The notes: generated from the sequence alone by a model not told the origin. Counted from the first letter of the stretch, positions 1 through 7,569 are shown. The stretch: DNA of 64,000 bases from Legionella santicrucis (GCF_001468135.1 NZ_LNYU01000024.1:1-64000), one strand, 5' to 3'. Made by a program: numbers and translations.

Positions 1-1
1 C

Positions 2-130
2 TGGAAAGGATGGTTCCGTTTACAAGAGCGAGTTGAAGGACTTAGGATAGCTACCAAATTGATGGAGATGTGATCAAGAGACAGCCCACTTACGGGGGCC
101 GCTTTAATCATCCGCAGAGCACATTGACAC
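2..130 (+). pseudogene. Decayed coding remnant at the window edge
   Basis: Short open stretches in two frames read like the tail of a broken gene. The frame from base 2 encodes a 23-residue C-terminus ending LRIATKLMEM at a TGA (71-73). A second frame from about base 48 continues with IDGDVIKRQPTYGGRF and beyond. I do not recognise the family, and the upstream part lies outside the window. It could also be non-coding sequence that happens to stay open. Confidence 0.25.
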
Positions 131-134
131 GTAT

Positions 135-387
135 ATGGACTCATCCGTTTTTGCAAGTATACAGTTTGTGAAAAATGAAGTATTCGCGTATGTATATCCG
201 GCCATGGATGAGCAACTTCGTTTTATTTACTCGGACCCTGATGATATTCGCACTCTGTTTCCTCTATCGCACTCTCGAGCAATTCCTTCAAGCCTTGCCT
301 GGACATTTAAATTACTCCCTAGAATCTGAGAGTCGAAAGACAATCGTTGAATACCGGATAAATACTATTATTAATGCGGTGAAATAA
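135..387 (+). pseudogene. Frameshifted small hypothetical gene
   Basis: One frame (from 135) reads KNEVFAYVYPAMDEQLRFIY and another (to 387) reads LYRTLEQFLQALPGHLNYSL and ends IVEYRINTIINAVK. The two pieces join sensibly if one frameshift is assumed near 235-260, giving a protein of about 80 residues. The TAA at 385-387 abuts the ATG of the next remnant at 388, as in an old two-gene operon. The family is not recognised. Confidence 0.35.
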
Positions 388-552
388 ATGAATATTGCAT
401 GGCTAACTGATGTTCCTCTTAACTTTTTAAAGGCTGAAGCAAAAGATGGTTGTGAAATTCTTCAGGAATTTAGTACAGACACAAATAAGCCTATTTATTT
501 TGTATGAGGCAATCATGACTATTATTTTGGTAGCGTTAATAAATATTCGTGA
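388..552 (+). pseudogene. Degenerate metallophosphoesterase (calcineurin-like) N-terminus
   Basis: Reading from the ATG at 388 gives MNIAWLTDVPLNFLKAEA, then PIYFV, an in-frame TGA (505-507), then GNHDYYFGSVN and a second stop at 550-552. The GNHD motif and the IAWLTD-x-HLN-like start (here P replaces the expected H) are typical of calcineurin-like phosphoesterases. Only about the first 50 codons survive, a metal-ligand His is lost and a nonsense codon sits just before GNHD, so it cannot make an active enzyme. Stop codons are seen directly; the family is inferred from motifs. Confidence 0.6.
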
Positions 553-592
553 AAAAGTGCGCGCTTTGTGTGCTCAGATGCCTTAGTTCTCC

Positions 593-668
593 GTTGTCTA
601 CAGTTTATGCACACGTCCCGTAGAGCACAGGCTGGTCCGAAGGACTCGTCCACATATCTATAGACAAC
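593..668. repeat. Inverted repeat GTTGTCTAYAG around a 54-nt core
   Basis: GTTGTCTACAG (593-603) is matched in inverted orientation by CTATAGACAAC (658-668), ten of eleven positions. Inside lies a small hairpin, GGTCC-GAA-GGACT, near 633-645, and the segment looks more GC-rich than its neighbours. It may be the remains of a small mobile element or a structured RNA. No coding potential was seen between 553 and 739. Confidence 0.3.
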
Positions 669-739
669 AATTGTTTTTTATCTTCTACAATTGCGTTTTG
701 TTTCATATAACGTATGCGTTAAGATCAATAAATTTCCCA

Positions 740-961
740 TTAATAACTTTTTGCATCAATATTTTTATTTAAATATTCTCCATATTCATTTTGAATCTTT
801 TCTTGACTCATATATTTTTGTTTAACAGCACCATTTTCATAAGTGATCTGAACTACGTATTGAGGTGGTAAAGATTCAAGCTCGCGAGACCAATCTACAG
901 TGACAGATGAAATGTCATTTTTCTTTGCTTTTACATTGTCACTTTCATTTTTAAAAAACAT
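740..961 (-). CDS. Small hypothetical protein (73 aa)
   Basis: A 73-residue hydrophilic protein with no signal peptide or membrane segment. The ATG is preceded by a strong Shine-Dalgarno (AAGGAG, about 6 nt upstream), which argues that it is really translated. The middle (PPQYVVQITYENGAVKQKYM) could form a short beta hairpin, and the ends are charged. It stands alone between decayed genes and a small positive-strand ORF. The family is not recognised. Confidence 0.6.
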   Translation of the reverse strand: MFFKNESDNVKAKKNDISSVTVDWSRELESLPPQYVVQITYENGAVKQKYMSQEKIQNEYGEYLNKNIDAKSY

Positions 962-1104
962 ACTACACTCCTTTGGCTAATATTCATTGAAAATAATTTC
1001 ATTTTTGTATGCTATGTACTATTAAATAAATCGATTATTTTTCTTATTTTACAATAAGATAGATACAGGGTAAATTGATTAACAAAGATAGTAGCAACTC
1101 TCGC

Positions 1105-1145
1105 TTAAATCATATCTCTTGTTTTTATGCAGAGATATGATTTAA
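1105..1145. repeat. Perfect 15-bp inverted repeat (hairpin), imperfectly extended
   Basis: TTAAATCATATCTCT (1105-1119) and AGAGATATGATTTAA (1131-1145) form a perfect 15-bp stem with an 11-nt loop. The similarity continues outward with mismatches (AGCAA at 1092-1096 against TTGCT at 1153-1157), so the whole palindrome spans about 65 bp. There is no U-run after it. It could be a decayed MITE or an operator-like palindrome upstream of the small gene at 1213. Confidence 0.45.
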
Positions 1146-1212
1146 GTAGGAATTGCTGATTCAGTAGGGGTTTATTTACTACGTAACCTACTCCAAACTT
1201 GGGGTGATTGAA

Positions 1213-1410
1213 ATGGATTTCAAAATTGAAGGTGATGCAATAGTTCAACGCAGACAAAGAGTATGGATTGGCTTTCAGCAAACGGTTCAGGCGGATAAAG
1301 TATACACTGTCAAAGATATAAAAATTAAAAATAAGTGGGTAAAAGGCATTGAGGCCACCAATGATAAATGGAGGCAGTGGCTCAATTCTATCCCTACGAA
1401 ACGAAATTAA
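1213..1410 (+). CDS. Small basic hypothetical protein (65 aa)
   Basis: The protein begins MDFKIEGDAIVQRRQRVW and is rich in Lys, Arg and Trp, with a predicted beta-rich core around QADKVYTVKDIKIKNKWVKG. A GTG three codons earlier (1204) is also open, but GGGGTGA at 1201-1207 sits well as the ribosome binding site for the ATG at 1213. No family is recognised. It lies in a region of gene decay and could be a leftover of a larger mobile element. Confidence 0.45.
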   Translation: MDFKIEGDAIVQRRQRVWIGFQQTVQADKVYTVKDIKIKNKWVKGIEATNDKWRQWLNSIPTKRN

Positions 1411-1449
1411 TGTTTTATCAAATATGAGCAGTCTATTACAGGCTTAGAA

Positions 1450-1473
1450 AAGTAGATTAGGTCGCGGCCCAAC
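1450..1473. repeat. REP-like palindrome, left copy
   Basis: This copy reads AAGTAGATTAGGTCGCGGCC then CAAC. Its reverse complement matches the element at 2131-2154 in 21 of 24 positions, so the two copies bracket the transposase remnant in opposite orientation. The core is a short palindrome with two A/G- or T/C-type changes relative to the right copy. Confidence 0.6.
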
Positions 1474-1598
1474 ATTTGCTCCCAACACCTAAACACATTT
1501 CTCCAAAGTTTCTTAATTAAAATATTTATCACATTGTAAAAATCACAAAAGAAAGGTATAACATTCCTCAAAATGGAATGTAAACCAAGTTCAATATA

Positions 1599-2203
1599 AT
1601 GCGCTATCGAAGAGTAATAATTCCTGGTGCTACCTATTTTTTTACAGTTAATTTATTAAATAGAAAGAGCAACTTGTTAATTGATCAAATTGATAAATTA
1701 TGTATTTCTTTTCACAAGGTCCGCACTTTATACACTTTGAAATAGATGAAATAGTGATCCTTCCCGATCATTTCCATATGCTGATGACTTTACCGAAGGA
1801 AGATGGAGATTATTCTTTGCGATTGCGATTAATCAAAGGATATTTCTCACAACAAATAGCACCCAAAGAATATGTTAATCCTGTTAGGAAGAAAAAAAGT
1901 GAAAGAGGTATATGGCAGCGCAGATTTTGGGAGCATCTTATCCGTGATGCAAAAGATTACGAGCATCATTTCAATTATATTCCTCATAATCTTGTAAAAC
2001 ATAGCTATGTGAAGAAAGCCTCAGATTGGCTCTACTCAAGCATTCATCGTTCGATAAGAACAGGAATTTTGCCTGAAAATCGGGCTTATGGGGATGATTT
2101 TAATGAGGAGTCTTTGGAGAGTAAGTTATTGTTGGGTCTCGACCCAATCTACTTGTTGCCAGAGTTTTTTATATTGATGGTGAAATGCCAGCAAAAAGGT
2201 TAG
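1599..2203 (+). pseudogene. REP-associated tyrosine transposase (RAYT, TnpA_REP family), frameshifted
   Basis: The natural ATG at 1599 gives MRYRRVIIPGATYFFTVNLL, the classic RAYT start, but this frame stops at 1746-1748. The rest continues in another frame (open from 1700) with VILPDHFHML, which contains the HUH-type His-x-His motif, then ERGIWQRRFWEHLIRDAKDY and the catalytic-Tyr region FNYIPHNLVKHSYVK. One frameshift near 1715-1740 therefore breaks the gene. The last 25 codons run through the right REP palindrome into foreign sequence. RAYTs are single-copy domesticated transposases linked to REP palindromes, which matches the flanking repeats here. Confidence 0.85.
2131..2154. repeat. REP-like palindrome, right copy
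   Basis: GTTGGGTCTCGACCCAATCT then ACTT contains the perfect short palindrome GGGTC-TC-GACCC. It is the inverted counterpart of the copy at 1450-1473 and lies inside the 3' end of the open transposase frame. Confidence 0.65.
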
Positions 2204-2394
2204 GCAATATTAAAAAAAGAATACCTAATACAGATGATTATATTGAACCTTGTATTATTACACCGGATTTCCTGGATGTTTTTCGTCAAATCTAAGTACT
2301 CATCAAGGCCAGCATTCTATTGTACCTCTTGTAGAACAAGCTGATTTAAGCATTGTTGACAATATTTCTACGATTTTGATTTTCACTTCTTTTT
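2155..2394 (+). pseudogene. Fragment of a RepA-like AAA ATPase / helicase
   Basis: One frame reads ARVFYIDGEMPAKRLGNIKK and later CIITPDF. After a frameshift near 2270-2295 another frame reads NLSTHQGQHSIVPLVEQADL and SIVDNISTI before a stop at 2392-2394. YIDGEMP and the LSIVDNIST Walker-B-like strand are the hallmark of RepA/AAA_25 ATPases of plasmids, phages and integrated elements. The Walker A part is missing and the right REP copy sits immediately upstream. This is the middle of a mobile-element replication gene, inferred from motifs only. Confidence 0.6.
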
Positions 2395-2486
2395 AAAAAT
2401 TTTTGTCTCGAAATTTATCAGACTTATCAAAACACATCGAACCTAATCATTTCTAAGAATATAGGTGTTATTGGGTTAAATAAGAA

Positions 2487-2506
2487 CTTAATAATTAATT
2501 AATAAA
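2487..2506 (+). promoter_or_regulatory. Candidate PmrA box upstream of an effector-like gene
   Basis: CTTAATAAT (2487-2495) and ATTAATAAA (2498-2506) form a tandem repeat with an 11-bp period. This resembles the recalled Legionella PmrA consensus, a tandem cTTAATatT with 2-bp spacing. A TATAAC (2520-2525) 13 bp downstream could be the -10 element, about 50 bp before the ATG at 2572. The AT-rich setting makes chance matches likely. Confidence 0.4.
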
Positions 2507-2571
2507 CATAGCGTATCATTATAACTCTAATTACATAGCAATTACCTATTGCCTTCACCAAGTGGTGCTCT

Positions 2572-4218
2572 ATGCTTTATCACGAAAATTTAATTGCACT
2601 TAATAGCTTGTTTATGAATCCTAAAAAGGGAAAAAGTAAAGGAGTCTGTTATGGTCTTTCATCTAAATATTTAGATGCATTATTTTGTAACGATAGAGAT
2701 ACCCTCTACAAGCGTCTGGAATTAATTGAGCGATATCAAGAAAATCCAGAGGAGTTATTACATAATATTCAAATGGTGTATGATAAAATTAAACAATCAA
2801 CCCAAAAAAATCCTGTTCTAACTCATGAAGAGCTTGCATGTCTTGAAGTTCGTCCTTTTTTTGAATGCATTACATTACAGCTTCATCCTGATTTTTATCC
2901 TGAGATCTATAATCAACATGTAATGCAAAACTACAGTGCAAATCATAAAATTTCAGCGCCCAAACAATTAGAAAGTGCCGGCCCCCAGCTTGTGCATCGC
3001 TCTTATCATGCAAAAAATAAACAAGAACTTATTACTTATTTTGAACAACTAAAATTGTTACTCCAATCATGTGAACAAGTGGTTGGCTTTATCATAGAAT
3101 CTGATGAGCATGCGATTGCTTTAAACTACAATCAACAAAAGGACGTTTGGGAATTATTAAATGCAGATAATTTAATTAAGTCTGACATCACTGGATTTTA
3201 TCATCAGGAACTAAATAGTATTGAGTTGGCGGAGGTATTGTATCAAGCGCTTAATCCACAGGTTGAACTTGATGAAGAAGAGGAAAGTGAATATGAGCCC
3301 TCTGAATTCACGGTTTTTAGTATGAGCTGTTTTGGTTTAAAGTCCGATCCAACCTTAGCATATAAATTCAATGCAATTTGCCCTCTTCCTATTGATAAAA
3401 ATATATTACGCAGAACAAATGAAGATAATGTATCGATTTTTTTCCTTGCTGCCCAGTCGGGTGATATTGACGCAATGAAAGCAATGCTTCCGAAACTACA
3501 CGACATTGATGCGGCGCGATATGATGGTGAAACCCCCTTATCAATTGCTGTACAGGAAGGGCACATTGAAGCTGTAAAATTTTTAATTCAAAACGGCGCA
3601 GATAAAAGTCATTGTAATGAGAAAGGCGAGTCTATGTTGCATTGCGCAGCAGCGATGGGTCATTCTGACATTATAGAATATTTAATCTCATTAGATTTAG
3701 ATATTGACGAGGAAGACTCAAATTTTAATACCCCATTAATGAGCGCAATTTACAACAATAAAGAAGAATCTGTTTTAAGTTTATTAAAAAATGGAGCTGA
3801 TGCTAATGTTCTCGATGGGGATCAATTCTCACCCCTGCTCATTGCTGCACATATTGGCAACCCTGAGATAATAGTCGCATTAATTAATGCTGGTGCAAAC
3901 GTAAACTATCAAATGGAGGATGGTAGCACCGCACTAGATATAGCATTATCTATGGATAACCTAGAGTCTGCAAAAATTATACGCTTATTTTTATCTATTA
4001 AAGAGCAAAACTATACGCTGAATTCTATCGCACAAAAAGCTTATAAGGAGAGGTTGTTAGAAGTTGTCGCAGCTAATTCTTATTTAGTTGATGGACAAGA
4101 TAAGCCAATAGCTTTTTTTGAAAAAATGTCTCAAAAACAATTATCTGATATTCGTCATCAATCTGATACTGCTCAGAATGAATATGACAAAAGGTATGGT
4201 TTAATTAAATTATTTTAA
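2572..4218 (+). CDS. Ankyrin-repeat protein with a C58/YopT-like cysteine protease domain; Dot/Icm effector candidate
   Basis: The protein has 548 aa, with no signal peptide or membrane segment. The N-terminal half carries KGVCYGLS with Cys26, DEHAIAL with His180 and ELLNAD with Asp199. This order and spacing fit a papain-fold C58 (YopT-like) triad, although a catalytic role is inferred. An acidic linker (residues 233-243) follows, then about five ankyrin repeats (roughly 284-474) with DGETPLSIAVQEGHIEAVKF and similar segments. The C-terminus is a charged helix. Legionella effectors such as AnkH and LegA7 combine ankyrin repeats with protease-like domains, and this one has the protease part first. 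A PmrA-like box lies upstream. No convincing Shine-Dalgarno precedes the ATG. Confidence 0.8.
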   Translation: MLYHENLIALNSLFMNPKKGKSKGVCYGLSSKYLDALFCNDRDTLYKRLELIERYQENPEELLHNIQMVYDKIKQSTQKNPVLTHEELACLEVRPFFECITLQLHPDFYPEIYNQHVMQNYSANHKISAPKQLESAGPQLVHRSYHAKNKQELITYFEQLKLLLQSCEQVVGFIIESDEHAIALNYNQQKDVWELLNADNLIKSDITGFYHQELNSIELAEVLYQALNPQVELDEEEESEYEPSEFTVFSMSCFGLKSDPTLAYKFNAICPLPIDKNILRRTNEDNVSIFFLAAQSGDIDAMKAMLPKLHDIDAARYDGETPLSIAVQEGHIEAVKFLIQNGADKSHCNEKGESMLHCAAAMGHSDIIEYLISLDLDIDEEDSNFNTPLMSAIYNNKEESVLSLLKNGADANVLDGDQFSPLLIAAHIGNPEIIVALINAGANVNYQMEDGSTALDIALSMDNLESAKIIRLFLSIKEQNYTLNSIAQKAYKERLLEVVAANSYLVDGQDKPIAFFEKMSQKQLSDIRHQSDTAQNEYDKRYGLIKLF

Positions 4219-4429
4219 CTTGAGCGAGACGCTTCTCATTAAAGATATTTAGGAGAAGTATGCCTCGAGATACGGTGGTGTTTTTTGATTTCGTAAACTT
4301 GCTGAGGAAGGGGTGACTGAGCTGTTATAATCCCAGATTCCGCTTCACCTATGTTGTAATGGTTTATTATTGCCTTATGTGTTCAAGTAATCTACTATTT
4401 ATATAGGCATCCATGCAAGGGGCTTTATA

Positions 4430-4702
4430 ATGAAATGGATTATTTTATTAGGAAATATTATTTTGATGGCAGGATGTTGTTCAATTAAATACACACCGCC
4501 CTATACACCGGCAGTTGCATATACGTCGACAGTTACCTACAAACCAGTGGTTACCTATAAACCTGTAGTTACATACAAAGCAGTCGCCGTGACACCTGTT
4601 GTTACGTCTGTCGTGACACCTATTGTTACACCTGTTGTTCAACCCGTAGTGGTTTATCCTTACCCTATAACCGCGCCTACTGGAACTGCCATTAACTTTT
4701 AA
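4430..4702 (+). CDS. Small repetitive lipoprotein (90 aa)
   Basis: A lipoprotein signal peptide (MKWIILLGNIILMAGC) has lipobox MAGC, with acylated Cys predicted at residue 16. The mature part is a low-complexity Val/Thr/Pro/Tyr sequence with tandem VTYKP repeats (PVVTYKPVVTYK) followed by PVVT repeats, and contains no charged domain. GGGGC upstream provides a weak ribosome binding site. It is probably anchored in the inner or outer membrane with an extended periplasmic tail. The function is unknown, and the antisense ORF over the same bases is a shadow of the repeats. Confidence 0.65.
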   Translation: MKWIILLGNIILMAGCCSIKYTPPYTPAVAYTSTVTYKPVVTYKPVVTYKAVAVTPVVTSVVTPIVTPVVQPVVVYPYPITAPTGTAINF

Positions 4703-5061
4703 TTGATTAAAAATTGTAGCTGGGTGAAGGCAAAGGCCGACACCCAAGCGGATGGCTTGATGATACTTAAGAACTCATGCGTTCGCTGTTATGACTGTCT
4801 CTGTAAATTTCCTCAGAAATTTCCCTAGGGGGATTCTAATTTGTTATGTTATTGAAAAATATTAATAAGAGTTAGAGTATTAACTTGCTATTGAAAGCCT
4901 ATTTCATCACTGTAAGGATACGTCATGTATTTAAAAAGAATTAATACGACCTAATATTTGGTACTACTTACCAATAATGTAGCTATCCATGTTTCAATGG
5001 CTTTAATATTAGGCCAATTATTATTGCTTGCTTCGCTTCCTAGAACAGGAGTAAGCAAAAT
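4703..5061. other. 359-bp gap with no recognisable gene
   Basis: The stretch is AT-rich with short direct repeats (AAATTTCC twice near 4806-4828). Near 5027-5060 the imperfect complement TTGCTTGC...AGTAAGCAA precedes the 3' end of the convergent lipoprotein gene and may act as a weak terminator. No RNA gene or conserved ORF was seen. Confidence 0.5.
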
Positions 5062-5466
5062 TTAATCCAATCCGATTGATTTTGGTGGGCAGAGATATGC
5101 ATTTCCTAAGTTTGTGACGTTCGTTTGTTCAGAGCTACCACTCATAAAACCACCCTGACTATTAAAAGAACCACTCATGGATCCAGTAACTCCAGCACGA
5201 TTGGTGACTAAATGAATGTAGTTTGCGCCTAGTTTTGCTGCTTTATTTTTAAGATCATTCATGGCGCCTTCTTCTAGGTTACGGTTAGAAGTAAAGCTTC
5301 CAGTAAAGAAATTGCCTTGATTTCCAACAACTTGTCCTAAGTATTTACATCCTTTGGGCACAGGACTAGGTGAAGCAATAATACGAGCTGTTTGTGGATC
5401 AGCGGAAATAGAAGCACAGCTGCTGATCAAAATGGATAGGGCAGTAAGCGACAAAATTTTTTTCAT
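5062..5466 (-). CDS. DUF4156-family lipoprotein
   Basis: The 134-aa protein opens with a lipoprotein signal (MKKILSLTALSILISSC, lipobox ISSC). The mature domain has the DUF4156 pattern: ADPQTARII, then GCKYLGQVVGNQGNFF, a conserved AMNDLKNKAAKLGANYIHL helix and a Gly/Ser-rich tail ending NAYLCP. Such proteins are small envelope lipoproteins of unknown role in gammaproteobacteria. The ATG is preceded by AAAGGTTG at a suitable distance. It is monocistronic and convergent with the preceding lipoprotein gene. Confidence 0.8.
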   Translation of the reverse strand: MKKILSLTALSILISSCASISADPQTARIIASPSPVPKGCKYLGQVVGNQGNFFTGSFTSNRNLEEGAMNDLKNKAAKLGANYIHLVTNRAGVTGSMSGSFNSQGGFMSGSSEQTNVTNLGNAYLCPPKSIGLD

Positions 5467-5618
5467 TTTACAACCTTTGTTTTTGTTATGATCAAATTGC
5501 GCGCATTCATCTTAGTTTATCTAGGATATAAATTCAATAAGTGTGGGTATGGCAGCGGGATTTTCTTTTATGTTATATAAATAGGCAAAAGACAAGACCT
5601 GAGCCCGCAATTTTGGGA

Positions 5619-5823
5619 TTAAATTAACGAAACGAGGCAAAGGCGAATAATAGATTATTTGTTAATCTAAATGCGCTGGAAGTGACTTAATATTTCAATT
5701 TTAAACAAATTAATTCTATGGATTATTAGCATATTTTCAGTCAAGAAAATTGGAAATTATCTAGTGATTGATTTTTTCCTGATTTTGCGTTTAATTCGCT
5801 TTTGCCTCGTTTCGATAATTTAA
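5619..5823. mobile_element. MITE-like element with 30-bp terminal inverted repeats
   Basis: The left end (5619-5648, core CGAAACGAGGCAAAGGCGAAT) and the reverse complement of the right end (5794-5823, core CGAAACGAGGCAAAAGCGAAT) agree in 28 of 30 positions. The 205-bp unit between them has no ORF. This is the layout of a non-autonomous miniature inverted-repeat transposable element. The right end finishes two bases before the stop codon of the neighbouring glycosyltransferase pseudogene. No clear target-site duplication is visible. The 5467-5618 flank holds the promoter side of the DUF4156 gene and nothing else recognised. Confidence 0.65.
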
Positions 5824-5825
5824 CC

Positions 5826-6544
5826 TTACTTTCTCAGAAATAAAGAAGAAGGGATACTACTCTCATCATAACCTTTAATTTTATGTTTTGAGTTTGTCCA
5901 TGTCTGATCAGATGCACCTTTAAATGGGATATTAATTAAACTCATGTGCTCATTCCACCATTCTTTTCGCACTCGATTAATAAGGAAACCATCATAAATA
6001 CTTTTTAAAGAGAGATCCGGGTTATCATTTTGTATATTTTTTATATATTTCATCATGCCCTCTTGCAAAGCGGTTGGGCCTGCTGAATCCAAAGTATAGT
6101 CCCATCGTTTACTAAAAAACATATTATTGGGACCAAAATATGGGGGATGAAAAGGATATCGTTTTAAATCCATTTTCGTATTATCATTTCGAACAGGAAA
6201 TTTAAGCATTTTTAATATAAAATCTAGGTCTTGTTTTTCGCTATCTAGTTTTTTATACGATTGTATGGAATGATGGATGGCATCTTCTATAACTGGATGA
6301 TGAGGAACCGCAGCAATAACATCATTATTCCAAGAAGATATTTCCAGATTATTTTTTATGAAGCCATGGATTTTAATTCCATAAGGTAATAGCTCAGGGC
6401 TTAAGACTAAATTTTTAAAACTTAAAAACACGGTATCTACATCTCAGGAAGTATTCCTCCGATCCAAATGAAATGAATAATGGAGGGGGGAGTTACGTTT
6501 TTGATATTTATACAATGTTCTGTGTTTTTAGGCTCTTCGGCCAT
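5826..6544 (-). pseudogene. DXD-type sugar glycosyltransferase (effector-like), internally deleted
   Basis: The original start lies at 6544: MAEEPKNTEHCIN, then SIIHFIWIGGILPEM and a TAG. HFIWIGG-x-LP is the hallmark first strand of TcdA/TcdB-like DXD glycosyltransferases. The frame open to 5826 then carries the C-terminal half: ISSWNNDVIAAVPHHPVI and SAGPTALQEGMMKYI, both typical of this fold. The middle, including the DXD motif, is missing, so a large internal deletion plus a frame change disrupted the gene. The GTG-started 201-residue ORF is only the surviving 3' part. A ribosome binding site (AGGAT) still precedes the old ATG. Confidence 0.75.
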
Positions 6545-6858
6545 AATTTTTATCCTATTACTCTCTTGGTATACTTGAATATAAAAAATAAATTTATTAT
6601 TTCAAATAATAACATATTGTTTGTTTATTGATAAAAAGAGGGAGTGGCTAAAAACGGATCATTAAAACAACAATTTTTCGAAAATTTCTATAAGAAAGAG
6701 ACCATTACTTGATAAAAAGAATACCCCTCCCAATAAATAGGAGGGATCATAGCTATAAAGGGAATATGATATGTGTCATCAAATCCATATTTATGCTTAA
6801 ATATTTTAACGATGTGATGTTGCATGCTCATGTTCTATGGGTGTTAAAAGTTTATTTA
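6545..6858. other. 314-bp gap: pseudogene promoter side and lrgB 3' side
   Basis: No ORF or RNA gene was recognised. The segment next to 6544 would have held the promoter of the decayed glycosyltransferase. The hairpin at 6713-6745 (listed separately) lies downstream of lrgB. Confidence 0.5.
6713..6745 (-). terminator. Rho-independent terminator candidate for lrgAB
   Basis: On the minus strand CCCTCC-TATTTATTG-GGAGGG (6745 down to 6725) is followed by GTATTCTTTTTATC, a U-rich tail. It lies about 110 bp after the lrgB stop in the right orientation. Confidence 0.55.
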
Positions 6859-7569
6859 TCATCGAATTAGAAATTGGCTAATAAAAGGAAGAAGCAGTAT
6901 ATTGAATAAACCTGACAAAATCATAACCAGGCTAGCGATTGCGCCTTCAATATTTCCTATTTTATGAGCCTGTGCCGTTCCTGCAGAATGGGCTCCCGCT
7001 CCAAAAAGAGTACCTCTTGCTAAGGATGAATGACATGATAAGTGCTTTAGTAAAATATCACCAATAATCGCTCCCAATATACCGGTAATAATGACGAATA
7101 ATGCAGTCAGCTCAGGGGTGCCGCCAATACTGCGTGACGCTTCTAGGGCAAATGGCGTGCTGATAGATCGCGGCAGTAAACTTAATCGTATTTGTCCATC
7201 AAGGCCTAAAAGGCTTGCTAATAACCAACTTGATAACAGTGCAGTGACACTTCCAACAATTACACCAATTAGAAGTATTGGCCAATGCTGGCGAATGAGT
7301 ACATGCTGCTCATAAATAGGGATTGCAAAGGCAACTGTAGCAGGGCCAATGAGTTGCACTAACCATCTTGTCCCACTTAAATAATCTTGATAATTCACAT
7401 GAAGTAAAAAAACAAGACTTGCGAGAATTAACGGTGCGAAAGTAAGTGGCATGAGCCACCAAAATGGCCATTTATTATATAACTTTTTGGAAATAAAATA
7501 GATACTGACCGTTATAATTGACCAGAAAAGTGCTTGTATTGCTGGTTCAGAGAGAATATGACTTGGCAT
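6859..7569 (-). CDS. lrgB: LrgB/CidB-family membrane protein
   Basis: The 236-aa integral membrane protein has about 6-7 hydrophobic segments. Family motifs are visible: LIGPATVAFAIPIYEQ, LPRSISTPFALEAS and GTLFGAGAHSAGTAQA. LrgB-type proteins pair with LrgA in systems that modulate murein hydrolase activity, and some relatives move small carboxylates such as pyruvate or glycolate. The start at 7569 (MPSHILSEP) is preferred over an upstream in-frame codon because homologues begin there. It overlaps the 3' end of lrgA by 23 bp, so the two are co-transcribed and probably translationally coupled. Confidence 0.85.
   Translation of the reverse strand: MPSHILSEPAIQALFWSIITVSIYFISKKLYNKWPFWWLMPLTFAPLILASLVFLLHVNYQDYLSGTRWLVQLIGPATVAFAIPIYEQHVLIRQHWPILLIGVIVGSVTALLSSWLLASLLGLDGQIRLSLLPRSISTPFALEASRSIGGTPELTALFVIITGILGAIIGDILLKHLSCHSSLARGTLFGAGAHSAGTAQAHKIGNIEGAIASLVMILSGLFNILLLPFISQFLIR

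Noticed and set aside
4255-4330. Possible transposase scrap (FRKLAEEGVTELL in one frame)
   Set aside because: Only 13 residues resemble a transposase; the flanks show nothing to support an insertion sequence.
4481-4747. 88-codon minus-strand frame opposite the repetitive lipoprotein gene
   Set aside because: It is a mirror of the tandem repeats on the other strand, with Cys/Arg/Asn-rich nonsense composition and no ribosome binding site.
5676-5690. CTTAATATTT resembling a PmrA half site
   Set aside because: It lies inside the MITE-like element and no gene starts downstream on that strand.
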